Notes: generated by a model not told the origin, from the sequence alone. Counted from the stretch's first letter, positions 1 through 6,937 are shown. The stretch: 10,007 nucleotides of DNA from Clostridia bacterium (GCA_029052615.1 JAIDIR010000311.1:1-10007), one strand, 5' to 3'. Numbers and translations: made by a program.

Positions 1-84
1 TTTTAAATCATCCGGCCCCCCCCCACATCAACCCCCTAGCGTCCGGCGGCCGCGCCAGATGTGTATAAGCGCCATAAAGTAAAC

Positions 85-111
85 GCCGCACGCGGTGCAA
101 CCGCGGGCGGC
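85..111 (-). terminator. Intrinsic terminator after the HNH gene
   Basis: A hairpin with arms GCCGC/GCGGC and CGCGGT/ACCGCG, one A/G mismatch between them and a three-base loop, lies 9 bases past the HNH stop codon. On the minus strand it is followed by GTTTACTTTAT, a moderate U tract. On the plus strand the tail is TTCTTGTTTTTAT, so it could work in both directions. It probably ends the PdxR-like/HNH transcript. Confidence 0.75.
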
Positions 112-120
112 TTCTTGTTT

Positions 121-546
121 TTATAAAAATTTCGGAAGTTCGGATATATCCAGCAGCCATTCGCGGCGGCTGCGTTCGCGGTGGACGGCGTTTGCCTCGC
201 CCAGCGCTTTGCGGTACTCGGCGTAGGTGCAGCCGTTGACTTTCATAAAATGTTCGCTTGCCTCGCGCTCCCTGCCCATAAGCTGCGTTCTGCCAATATG
301 GATAACCTCGTGACAAGCCCTGCACACGGCAATTACGTTTACAAGCTTCTGCACGCCCTTTTGGTCGTCGTACTCCCACTGTTCGTGCGCTTCCAGCCGC
401 GCGGCAGGCGCGCCGCAAATCAGACACTTTCCGTTGGCGCGGGCGTAAGCCTTTTTGCGCACGACGTCCCACGCGCCCTGCGGCAGTGCGCTGCGCAAGT
501 TGGAGTACCAGCAACTGTCAGGCACCAGCTCGAAATTGAGTTTCAT
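121..546 (-). CDS. Small HNH-type zinc-binding protein (putative HNH endonuclease)
   Basis: A 141-residue protein with an HNH-like zinc fold: Cys41-x2-Cys44, a central LEAHEQW segment with His54, then Cys75-x2-Cys78-His79 and His83 (ACHEVIHIG). The Cys pairs would hold structural zinc and the His residues a catalytic metal, as in HNH nucleases. Upstream of the fold is an aromatic stretch (CWYSNLR, residues 12-18), and the rest is charged and probably helical. No signal peptide or membrane segment is visible. I chose the ATG at 546 because GGAGG sits at the right distance before it; the in-frame GTG at 558 overlaps that site. The ATG overlaps the stop of the upstream PdxR-like gene as ATGA, indicating translational coupling. 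Family membership is from motif pattern; DNA cleavage, and any link to vitamin B6, is not shown. Small standalone HNH proteins of this kind are largely uncharacterised. Confidence 0.8.
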   Translation of the reverse strand: MKLNFELVPDSCWYSNLRSALPQGAWDVVRKKAYARANGKCLICGAPAARLEAHEQWEYDDQKGVQKLVNVIAVCRACHEVIHIGRTQLMGREREASEHFMKVNGCTYAEYRKALGEANAVHRERSRREWLLDISELPKFL

Positions 547-1910
547 TTTCCCCTCCACGTTTCAACCGCTTCCAGGTCGGCTATTTCCACCGACGAATAA
601 TTGACGACGGCAACGCGCGCATATTCCGCGGCGTTTGCGCACGGTCCGGCAAGATAATCGGAAAGACATTTAATCTTTATCCCCCTCTCTTCCGCCGCGC
701 TTTTAATTGCCTCGTCGCTTGCAAAACCGGGCAGGTGCAGCGTGATATGCAGCCCTCCGCCCGTCTCGATAACCTGCTTTTCCACGGGCAGCGCGGCTAT
801 CCTTTCCAGCAGTGCGGCGCGCACTCCGCGGTAGTGGTTTTTAAGGCGGTTGACGTGCCTTTCGAAGTAACCGCCGTCCAGCATTTTGGCAAGTGCCTTC
901 TGTTCGAACAGCGGCACGACGTTTGCGGAATTGCCGTAAATTTCGCGGTAACGGGCGTATAGTTCGGGGGGAAGCACCATATACCCCAACCTCATTGACG
1001 GCGCAAGGGTCTTGGAAAAGGTGTTCAGATAAATTACCCTGCCGCCGTTCAGCCCCGCCATTGTCTGCAACGGTTTACCGAATAAACGGAACTCGCTGTC
1101 GTAATCGTCCTCGATTATATACGCGCCCGTACGCTCCGCCCAGCCGATAAGGCGCGAACGGTTTGCGGCGGGCATAACCGCGCCCGTGGGGTACTGGTGG
1201 GAGGGCGAAACGTGCAGCGCGCACGCACCGCTGTATTCGACGTCCTCCACGTTTACGCCGCGCTCGTCCACGGGAACGAAAACGCACTTTGCACCGTTGA
1301 GCGCGTAGGTGTGCGGTACCCTGCCGTAAGCGGGGTTTTCCACGGCGTACGGCTTGTCCCTGCCAATAAGCTGAACGATAACGCCGTACAGATATTCAGC
1401 GCCCGCACCTATGACGACGTGGCGCGGATTGACGGTCAGTCCGCGGAAACGGTACAGATAGGAAGCTATAGCCGCCTTTAAGGAATAGTCGCCGTCGCAA
1501 GGCACGCGCTCCAAAAGATGCTCGCCCTCCTCCGACAGCGTTTCGCGCATAAGCTTTGCCCATACCGAAAATGGGAACAGCCTTGCGGGGGCGCGCCCCG
1601 AACACAGGTCGAGGGCGTACTTTTTGCCCTGCTCTTCCTCTTCCGCCGCAAAGACGGGGCTTGCGCTCTTGACCTCACCCACCTGCGCGACGAAATAGCC
1701 GCGCCGCTGCTCGCTCTCTATATACCCCTCGGCAAGCAGCTGTTCGTAGGCGGTCTGCACGGTGATAACGCTCACACCCAGGTGCTCTGCCAAGCCGCGC
1801 TTGGAAGGCAGCTTGTCGCCGTGTTTTAAGTTGCCGCTCAATATATCGCCGCGTATTGCGCGGTACAGCGCGTAATATTTATTTTTTTCGGAAAGTTCGT
1901 AGGTCAACAT
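543..1910 (-). CDS. pdxR: MocR/PdxR-family transcriptional regulator (GntR wHTH + aminotransferase-like domain)
   Basis: This 455-residue protein has the MocR architecture: an N-terminal GntR winged helix-turn-helix (about residues 8-75, with GDKLPSKRGLAEHLGVS) joined by a Glu-rich linker to a fold-type I aminotransferase-like domain (about 98-455). Visible PLP-site elements are SPSHQYPTG (235-243), EDDYDSEF (267-274) and NTFSKTLAPSMRLGY with the Schiff-base Lys300 and Arg307. MocR proteins use bound PLP as a sensor and usually do not catalyse transamination. Length is typical. It is divergent from a pyridoxamine kinase gene, so a PdxR-type role in regulating B6 salvage is likely; other MocR targets (GabR, TauR type) are possible, so the symbol is tentative. 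No clear Shine-Dalgarno precedes the ATG, but the wHTH alignment fixes the start near here. The stop overlaps the HNH start. Confidence 0.9.
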   Translation of the reverse strand: MLTYELSEKNKYYALYRAIRGDILSGNLKHGDKLPSKRGLAEHLGVSVITVQTAYEQLLAEGYIESEQRRGYFVAQVGEVKSASPVFAAEEEEQGKKYALDLCSGRAPARLFPFSVWAKLMRETLSEEGEHLLERVPCDGDYSLKAAIASYLYRFRGLTVNPRHVVIGAGAEYLYGVIVQLIGRDKPYAVENPAYGRVPHTYALNGAKCVFVPVDERGVNVEDVEYSGACALHVSPSHQYPTGAVMPAANRSRLIGWAERTGAYIIEDDYDSEFRLFGKPLQTMAGLNGGRVIYLNTFSKTLAPSMRLGYMVLPPELYARYREIYGNSANVVPLFEQKALAKMLDGGYFERHVNRLKNHYRGVRAALLERIAALPVEKQVIETGGGLHITLHLPGFASDEAIKSAAEERGIKIKCLSDYLAGPCANAAEYARVAVVNYSSVEIADLEAVETWRGK

Positions 1911-1946
1911 AAAATTTATCTGGTATTATGAAATATATTCAATTTG

Positions 1947-1963
1947 GATATTTTTATAATATC
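1947..1963. promoter_or_regulatory. Candidate operator: perfect inverted repeat GATATT-N5-AATATC
   Basis: The 67-base AT-rich gap between the divergent regulator and kinase genes holds a perfect 6+6 base inverted repeat with a five-base spacer. It overlaps the TATAAT (1955-1960) that is the best -10 for the kinase gene. This is where a self-regulating PdxR-like protein would be expected to bind. AT-rich DNA produces such repeats by chance, so binding is an inference. Confidence 0.4.
1955..1960 (+). promoter_or_regulatory. -10 box (TATAAT) of the pyridoxamine kinase gene
   Basis: A consensus TATAAT lies 41 bases before the ATG at 2002, giving a leader of about 35 bases that contains the Shine-Dalgarno GAGGA at 1990-1994. 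No good -35 box is present 16-18 bases upstream, which fits a promoter needing an activator such as the divergent PdxR-like protein. A second TATAAT at 1974-1979 overlaps the alternative start codon and is less suitable. Confidence 0.5.
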
Positions 1964-2001
1964 AGGAAAGTTGTATAATGTCAAACGACGAGGACGAATT
2001 T

Positions 2002-2802
2002 ATGAAGACCAAAAGAATACTGACAATGCAAGACTTATCGTGCGCGGGGCAATGCTCGCTGACCGTGGCGCTGCCCATACTTTCGCGCTACGGAATTGAA
2101 ACGTGCGTGCTGCCCACGGCGGTGCTTTCCAACCACACCATGTTTAAGGGCTGGAGCTATCTTGACCTCACCCCCGAAATACCCGCGATTTTCGAAAACT
2201 GGAAAAACAACGATATCAAGTTTGACGCGTTTTTGCTGGGGTACCTTGGCAAAGCCGAGCTTATGGCATTGGCGGAAAAGTGCTTTGACGGATTTTCAAA
2301 CGACGGCGCGCCCGTTATTATCGACCCCGTGTTTGCGGACAACGGCAAGCTTTACGGCGGATTTGATTTGCAGTACGTTGCCGAAATGCGCAAGCTTATA
2401 AAGCGTGCGGACATAATCCTGCCCAACGTTACCGAGGCTTGCTTTCTGACCGAGACCGAATACAGGGAAAACTGCGATGAGGCGTTTGCCTTGCTTCTTG
2501 CAAAAAAGCTTGCCTCGTTGACCGACGGCACGGTTATTATTACGGGCGTCGAAAATGACGGAAAGATAGGCGAGCTGATTTATTGCGGCGGCAAGCACGA
2601 AATCGTGCTGCTTGACAAACTGCCTGCAAAGCGGCACGGCACGGGCGATATTTTCGCATCCGTCTTTACCGCAAACTATCTTGGCGGCAAGAGCCTTGCG
2701 GACAGTTGCTCTACGGCAAGCAGATTTGTCATCGACTGCCTTAAAGCGACCGACCCCAACCACTTTTACGGCGTGAATTTCGAAAAGGTTTTAAGTAAGT
2801 AA
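2002..2802 (+). CDS. pdxK: Pyridoxamine/pyridoxal kinase (vitamin B6 salvage)
   Basis: A 266-residue ribokinase-superfamily enzyme that would phosphorylate pyridoxamine, pyridoxal or pyridoxine with ATP in the cytoplasm. The N-terminus (ILTMQDLSCAGQCSLTVALPIL) and the VLPTAVLSNHT segment (residues 37-46) match B6 kinases rather than the HMP kinase ThiD. IDPVFADNG (107-115) and NVTEA (142-146) are nucleotide/substrate-site signatures, and HGTGDIFAS (212-220) carries the anion hole and the catalytic Asp216. I chose the ATG at 2002, preceded by GAGGA; the ATG at 1978 would add eight acidic residues with no family match, and a TATAAT overlaps it. Its divergent position from a PdxR-like gene supports the B6 assignment. 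No PLP synthase pair pdxS/pdxT is in the window. ThiD-type activity is the main alternative but less likely. Confidence 0.9.
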   Translation: MKTKRILTMQDLSCAGQCSLTVALPILSRYGIETCVLPTAVLSNHTMFKGWSYLDLTPEIPAIFENWKNNDIKFDAFLLGYLGKAELMALAEKCFDGFSNDGAPVIIDPVFADNGKLYGGFDLQYVAEMRKLIKRADIILPNVTEACFLTETEYRENCDEAFALLLAKKLASLTDGTVIITGVENDGKIGELIYCGGKHEIVLLDKLPAKRHGTGDIFASVFTANYLGGKSLADSCSTASRFVIDCLKATDPNHFYGVNFEKVLSK

Positions 2803-2819
2803 TTTTGCAAACAAAAAAG

Positions 2820-2847
2820 GCGGCGCGCGTTGAAAAACGCGCGCCGC
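2820..2847. terminator. Bidirectional intrinsic terminator between the kinase and icd genes
   Basis: A 12-bp perfect GC-rich stem (G plus CGGCGCGCGTT against its complement) closed by a GAAA loop lies between converging genes. Read on the minus strand it is followed by a run of six T soon after the stem, a strong terminator for icd. On the plus strand the tail is CTTATCTTTTACTT, weaker but probably adequate for the kinase gene. Confidence 0.9.
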
Positions 2848-2861
2848 TTATCTTTTACTTC

Positions 2862-4067
2862 TTATAACTTTTCCGCAATCTTTTTAAGGAAGCCTTCGCT
2901 ATCCAATTTGACGGGTGTCACACCCTCGCGGTGGAAAAGCGGAATAAGGTCGCCCGTCATATAGCCGCTTTCAATGGTTGCAATGGTAGCCGCCTCCAGT
3001 TTTTTTGCAAACGCCGTAAGCTCGGGGATATTATCCAGCTCGCCCCTCTTTGCAAGCGCACCCGTCCACGCCCAAATCGTTGCAACCGAGTTGGTCGACG
3101 TGCTTTCGCCGTTGCGCCATTTGTAGTAGTGGCGCGTAACCGTGCCGTGCGCCGCCTCGAACTCGTACTTGCCGTCGGGCGAAACGAGCACGCTGCTCAT
3201 CATTCCCAAGCTGCCGTATGCGGTAGCTACCATATCGCTCATAACGTCGCCGTCGTAGTTTTTGCACACCCAAAGCACGCCGCCTTCGGAGCGCATAACG
3301 CGCGCAACCACGTCGTCGATAAGCGTGTACATATAATATATGCCCGCCTTTTCGAACTTCTCTTTATAATCGCTTTCGTAAATTTCCGCAAAGATATCTT
3401 TGAAGCGGTGGTCGTAGGTCTTGGAAATGGTGTCCTTCGCGCCCAGCCACATGGGTATTTTATTTTCCAGCGCGTAGTTGAAACAGCTGCGCGCAAACGC
3501 CTCTATCGACGCGTCGAGATTGTGCACGCCCTGCACTATGCCGTCGCCCTTGAAGGAGTGAATGAGCTTGCGCTCTACTTCCTTTCCGTCCTTGTCGCAG
3601 ATTAAAAGATAAGCCTGCTGACCTTCTTTTGCTTTGCTTTCAACCGAGTTATAAATATCGCCGTAAGCGTGACGGGCAAGCACTATGGGCTTTTTCCAAC
3701 CCGGAACGTAGGGCGTTATGCCCTTTGCCAGAATGGGCGCGCGGAAAACCGTGCCGTCGAGTATGCGGCGTATGGTGCCGTTGGGGCTCTTCCACATTTG
3801 CTTTAAGCCGTATTCTTCCATCCTCTGCGCGTTGGGGGTAATGGTCGCGCACTTGACCGCAACGCCGTACTTCTTGGTTGCCAGTGCGCTGTCCTCGGTA
3901 ACCTTGTCGTCCGTCCTATCCCTTTCGGGCAGACCGAGGTCGTAATATTCTGTCTTTAAATCGACGTAGGGCTCGATTAAAATTTCCTTTATCCACTTCC
4001 ACAGAACGCGGGTCATTTCGTCGCCGTCCATCTCGACGAGGGGCGTGGTCATTCGTATTTTAGCCAT
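2862..4067 (-). CDS. icd: NADP-dependent isocitrate dehydrogenase (homodimeric, type II)
   Basis: A 401-residue enzyme that oxidatively decarboxylates isocitrate to 2-oxoglutarate with NADP in the cytoplasm, supplying carbon skeleton and NADPH for glutamate synthesis. The sequence is of the eukaryote-like homodimeric class, not the E. coli class: TITPNAQR (75-82), WKSPNGTIRR with Ser94, Asn96 and Arg100, then Arg109, and ARHAYGD with Arg132 (equivalent to the Arg132 of human IDH1). The catalytic Lys211 is present, and Asp251, Asp274 and Asp278 are the metal ligands. AAHGTVTRHY (305-314) has the Arg312-His313 pair that recognises the 2'-phosphate of NADP. All key residues are intact and length is normal. 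The ATG follows TAAGGA by seven bases. It has its own candidate promoter in the 72-base gap after ddl and ends at a strong terminator. Confidence 0.97.
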   Translation of the reverse strand: MAKIRMTTPLVEMDGDEMTRVLWKWIKEILIEPYVDLKTEYYDLGLPERDRTDDKVTEDSALATKKYGVAVKCATITPNAQRMEEYGLKQMWKSPNGTIRRILDGTVFRAPILAKGITPYVPGWKKPIVLARHAYGDIYNSVESKAKEGQQAYLLICDKDGKEVERKLIHSFKGDGIVQGVHNLDASIEAFARSCFNYALENKIPMWLGAKDTISKTYDHRFKDIFAEIYESDYKEKFEKAGIYYMYTLIDDVVARVMRSEGGVLWVCKNYDGDVMSDMVATAYGSLGMMSSVLVSPDGKYEFEAAHGTVTRHYYKWRNGESTSTNSVATIWAWTGALAKRGELDNIPELTAFAKKLEAATIATIESGYMTGDLIPLFHREGVTPVKLDSEGFLKKIAEKL

Positions 4068-4096
4068 ATGGTATTCCTTAAAAATTTATTTTCTAC

Positions 4097-4126
4097 ATTC
4101 TACTATAAAACGCCCCCGTCTTGCAA
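4097..4126 (-). promoter_or_regulatory. icd promoter, TTGCAA-N18-TAGAAT
   Basis: On the minus strand, TTGCAA (4126-4121) and TAGAAT (4102-4097) are 18 bases apart. Transcription would start near 4090, giving a leader of about 23 bases that includes the TAAGGA ribosome site. The -10 matches consensus at 5 of 6 and the -35 at 4 of 6. The same -35 and spacing recur at the tsaE promoter. ddl readthrough may also contribute, since only a weak hairpin lies between. Confidence 0.6.
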
Positions 4127-4139
4127 GCGTTTAAAGCGC

Positions 4140-5243
4140 TTACTTTTTGATATTGGTCACCGCCGTTAAGTCGTTGAGTATTCCCGTGGTTATAATGCGC
4201 TTACCCTTGCGCGCGGCAAAATCGGTTTTCGCCTGCTTTATAACGCCGCTGAGCACCTTGTTAAAGTCGGCGTAGCTTTCCGACAGCAGGTATTGCGAAA
4301 GCGAACCGGGCACGGTGTTTATCTCGCTTATGTAAATTTCGCCGCCGCTGATTATGTAATCGAAGCGCACCACGCCGCGCATATTGAGCGCCGTGTAGAC
4401 GCGCGCCGTTTCCTTTCTTATCGCTATTGCCACGTCCTCGTCCAGCGGCGCGGGAAACAGCCGCTTTCCGCCCCCGCAATACTTGTCGTCGTAGGACAGC
4501 ACCTCACCCGCGGAAGCCACCTCCTCGCACGGCGAGGTTATAACCTTTCCGTCCGAAAGGTAAGCCGCGCAGTTTATCTCTCTGCGGTTGCTTAAATACT
4601 CCTCGCACAGCACGCCGTCGTCCAGCTCGAACGCCGTTTCCAGCGCGCTTGCAAGCTCCTCGTCGTCCTCGCACTTGGCTATGCCTATGCTCGAGCCGAG
4701 GGTCGCGGGCTTGACGATTACGGGGTATCCCACGGCGTTTGCGCCCTCGATTGCCCCCTTAATATCCCGCGAATAGAAGAATTTAGCCGTCTTTGCGCCC
4801 AGACTTTGCAGAACGAGCTTTGTGTAATATTTATCCATAAACGCCGCGCTTTCGAACAGTCCCGCGGAGGCAAATGGTATGCCGAGCATTGCGCACAAGC
4901 CCGCAAGGCCGCCCCCTTCGCCCGCACCGCCGTGACAGCAGTTTAAAACGGCACCCACCTCCGCCGCGCGCTTTGGCTTGCCGCTTTTATTGAACAGCAC
5001 CACCGCGCCCACGGCAAAGCCGCACTTTGCAAATTGAATATAGCCCTGCTTTTTGTAGACGGAAATATCGGCAAGTCCCTCGTCCGCGCGCATAATTCCG
5101 TCGTGGTCGATATACACGGGCAGAACGCTTTTGCCGCCCTTTTTCAAAACGTTGCACGCCATAGTACCCGTGATTACGGAAACTTCGTTTTCGCTTGAAA
5201 CGCCGCCGAAAACCACGGCTACGTCGTAACTTTTTTCAGTCAT
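4140..5243 (-). CDS. ddl: D-alanine--D-alanine ligase
   Basis: A 367-residue ATP-grasp enzyme joining two D-alanines with ATP, giving the dipeptide that MurF attaches to the peptidoglycan precursor. The N-terminal VVFGGVSSENEVS (10-22) holds the catalytic Glu18. The ATP-grasp part shows VIVKPATLGSSIGI with Lys178 and the SS pair 184-185, LCEEYL (212-217), RFDY with Asp295, and SEINTVPGSL with Glu307 and Asn309. The omega loop reads DDKY, with Lys254-Tyr255; a Tyr here is typical of true D-Ala-D-Ala ligases rather than the VanA/B depsipeptide type. Length is normal. The ATG follows GAGGTGA by seven bases. It lies 79 bases after the MurF-like gene, in line with the ddl-murF pairing common in Firmicutes, but an intrinsic terminator intervenes. 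The C-terminal ~30 residues extend past the usual core. Confidence 0.95.
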   Translation of the reverse strand: MTEKSYDVAVVFGGVSSENEVSVITGTMACNVLKKGGKSVLPVYIDHDGIMRADEGLADISVYKKQGYIQFAKCGFAVGAVVLFNKSGKPKRAAEVGAVLNCCHGGAGEGGGLAGLCAMLGIPFASAGLFESAAFMDKYYTKLVLQSLGAKTAKFFYSRDIKGAIEGANAVGYPVIVKPATLGSSIGIAKCEDDEELASALETAFELDDGVLCEEYLSNRREINCAAYLSDGKVITSPCEEVASAGEVLSYDDKYCGGGKRLFPAPLDEDVAIAIRKETARVYTALNMRGVVRFDYIISGGEIYISEINTVPGSLSQYLLSESYADFNKVLSGVIKQAKTDFAARKGKRIITTGILNDLTAVTNIKK

Positions 5244-5261
5244 AAATTTATCACCTCGGAA

Positions 5262-5295
5262 AAATAAAAAACACCAAAGCCCTTAAGCTTTGGTG
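5262..5295 (-). terminator. Intrinsic terminator/attenuator between the murF-like gene and ddl
   Basis: On the minus strand a 9-bp perfect stem (CACCAAAGC with GCTTTGGTG, loop TTAAGG) is followed by TTTTTTATTTTT, a textbook rho-independent terminator. It lies 27 bases past the MurF-like stop and about 28 bases before the ddl start codon, so ddl expression from the operon would need readthrough or a promoter located before the hairpin. Confidence 0.85.
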
Positions 5296-5302
5296 AAAGT
5301 GC

Positions 5303-5333
5303 ATTATACTCGAATAATTTTATCAGTTGTAAA
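5303..5333 (-). promoter_or_regulatory. Candidate ddl promoter at the 3' end of the murF-like gene
   Basis: On the minus strand TTTACA (5333-5328, 5 of 6 to consensus) and a perfect TATAAT (5308-5303) are 19 bases apart, spanning the MurF-like stop codon. Transcription would begin near 5296, so the new RNA would start almost exactly with the hairpin that precedes ddl. The 19-base spacing is longer than ideal. Confidence 0.45.
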
Positions 5334-6927
5334 TTTCGGGAAGGTCGTTCAAAAACAGTACCGTATCGCCTTTTTGTATAATATCCTTAATTACGTCCTG
5401 CGCCGCCGCAAGCGAGGGAACCTGTGTAAGCTTTTCCTGCTCGCCGCCCGCGTCCAGATAGCCCTGCTTTACCGCGCCGACGAGAGTTTCGCCGACGAGT
5501 ATTACGTAGTCCAGCCCGACCAGCTCCGCGCCCAGCGCCATGTTTTCGCTCTCCTCCAGAATGCCCAGTTCGACCAGTCCGGGGGTGACGACTATCTTTT
5601 TGCCGCCGAACGAGCGCAGCACCTCGACCGCCGCCTTTGCGCCGACCACGTTGGAATTGTAACCGTCGTCCAGAATATTCACGCCGTTGCTTTCGATAAG
5701 CTGCAACCTGTGTTCCACAAATTCCAGCGCCGAAATAGCCTCAGCAATTTCGTCCGCCGAAACGCCCAGAGCATAAGCGGCTTGCGCGCACAAACCTATA
5801 TTGTTCGCGCAGTGCGCGCCCAGAAGTTTGGTCTTAACGCGGCGCTTATCCTCACCGAGCGTCAGCGTAAATTCAGTACCGGAGCAAGTTGCAACCACTT
5901 CGGAAACGCAATCGCACGCGGCTTTATCCCCGTCGATATCCTTAAACATTTCGAAGCAGTCCGCCGCAATAAAGCAGGTCTTTTTGCTGCCCGAAATAAT
6001 TTCGCCCTTGGTCTTTACGACGTTTTCAATGGTCTTAAAGCTTTCAAGGTGCTGGGGGCAAATGCCCGTAATCAGCGAATAGTCGGGGCTGCACAGTCTG
6101 CACAGCTCGGCAATATCCCCCTGCTTGCGCGCGCCCATTTCTGCGATAAAAATATCGTACTCCGAAAGGTCCGCACCGTTGACCGTTCTTGCAATGCCCA
6201 GCGGCGTATTGAAGGACGACGGGGTGGACAGCACCCTATACTTTTTGGAAAGCATGGCAAGCAGCACGTTTTTGGCGCTGGTCTTGCCGAAGCTGCCCGT
6301 TATGCCGACCACGGTTATTTCCGCCGCCGCAAGCTTAGCCCTCGCCTTTTTCACGTACGAATTATTTATCGGCGCTTCCCATATCAGCGTTATTAGGTTT
6401 GCAAGACAAATTATAGGTAATATTGCAAGAGGGAATACCGCAAGCGCGCAATACTTAAGCGTTGCAAACAGCCTTGCGCCCCACGCGTATTCGGCAAAGT
6501 TCAAAAGCGTGACGGCAAGATAGACGAGTATTGCGTACACGAGCCACAGCGTGATAAACAGTCTTTTGAAGCGCGGCGTAAGCGTTGCGTTGCCCTTGAT
6601 AGCGCGGCGCGCCTCGGCAAACAGATAGAGAACGAAGAAAATTAAATACGCCGCAAGCCCGATTACCGCCGACCAGTGCGCGCCCGCGAAACCGAAGCAC
6701 AGCGATATTACCGCGCAGGCAAGCACGGTTGCAAGCGCAAGCAGGCAAAAGCGCGCCTGCGTTAAATTGCTTTTGCGGCGCGACCAGCTTAAAAGCTTTG
6801 CGCCCTTATAGCCGAAGCCCTGCAAAATGCCGAGCGGCTTGAAGCTTATTACGCTTAAAAAGCACGCAAAGACGAGCGCAATCAAAACGCACTCCAAAGT
6901 TGTCTGCCAATTTATAAATATCCACAT
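5323..6927 (-). CDS. murF: Membrane-anchored MurF-like Mur ligase
   Basis: A protein of 534 residues from the ATG at 6927 (numbered here from a GTG three codons upstream). About five hydrophobic segments (near 12-33, 62-83, 88-107, 126-147 and 160-187) precede a Mur ligase core. The core has the ATP loop GITGSFGKTS (211-220), the MurF-like EMGAR (266-270), QHLESF (295-300), a KGEI motif whose Lys lies near the expected carbamylated site, EHRLQ (408-412) and LDDGYNSN (422-429). MurF adds D-Ala-D-Ala to UDP-MurNAc-tripeptide. The usual soluble N-terminal UDP-substrate domain is missing and replaced by the membrane part, so the substrate form (nucleotide- or lipid-linked) is uncertain. ATG 6927 is preferred because AAGGTG lies six bases before it. 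It starts 10 bases after the hydrolase stop, and ddl follows. Ligase family membership is sure; exact MurF function is likely. Confidence 0.87.
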   Translation of the reverse strand: MWIFINWQTTLECVLIALVFACFLSVISFKPLGILQGFGYKGAKLLSWSRRKSNLTQARFCLLALATVLACAVISLCFGFAGAHWSAVIGLAAYLIFFVLYLFAEARRAIKGNATLTPRFKRLFITLWLVYAILVYLAVTLLNFAEYAWGARLFATLKYCALAVFPLAILPIICLANLITLIWEAPINNSYVKKARAKLAAAEITVVGITGSFGKTSAKNVLLAMLSKKYRVLSTPSSFNTPLGIARTVNGADLSEYDIFIAEMGARKQGDIAELCRLCSPDYSLITGICPQHLESFKTIENVVKTKGEIISGSKKTCFIAADCFEMFKDIDGDKAACDCVSEVVATCSGTEFTLTLGEDKRRVKTKLLGAHCANNIGLCAQAAYALGVSADEIAEAISALEFVEHRLQLIESNGVNILDDGYNSNVVGAKAAVEVLRSFGGKKIVVTPGLVELGILEESENMALGAELVGLDYVILVGETLVGAVKQGYLDAGGEQEKLTQVPSLAAAQDVIKDIIQKGDTVLFLNDLPEIYN

Positions 6928-6937
6928 AACAAGCACC

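Noticed and set aside
8..514. 168-codon minus-strand frame overlapping the HNH gene
   Set aside because: It is Arg-rich, overlaps the HNH gene in another frame, runs through its terminator hairpin and has no ribosome site.
2296..2763. 155-codon minus-strand frame inside the kinase gene
   Set aside because: It is a shadow of the conserved kinase frame with no family pattern.
2931..3605. 224-codon open frame opposite icd
   Set aside because: It lies wholly inside a fully intact icd gene; the translation is low-complexity and shows no family motif.
5244..5322. T-box or amino-acid riboswitch before ddl
   Set aside because: There is no T-box consensus or multi-stem leader; only one short hairpin with a U tract fits in the 79-base gap.
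5290..6396. 368-codon open frame on the plus strand opposite the MurF-like gene
   Set aside because: It mirrors a clear Mur ligase coding frame; GC-rich codon bias creates long antisense frames, and the translation has no recognisable domain.
4140..6927. Vancomycin-type resistance cluster (altered D-Ala ligase plus MurF and a hydrolase)
   Set aside because: The ligase omega loop has the Lys-Tyr of D-Ala-D-Ala enzymes, no VanH-like dehydrogenase or VanX/VanY-type zinc peptidase is present, and the hydrolase is a serine alpha/beta enzyme.
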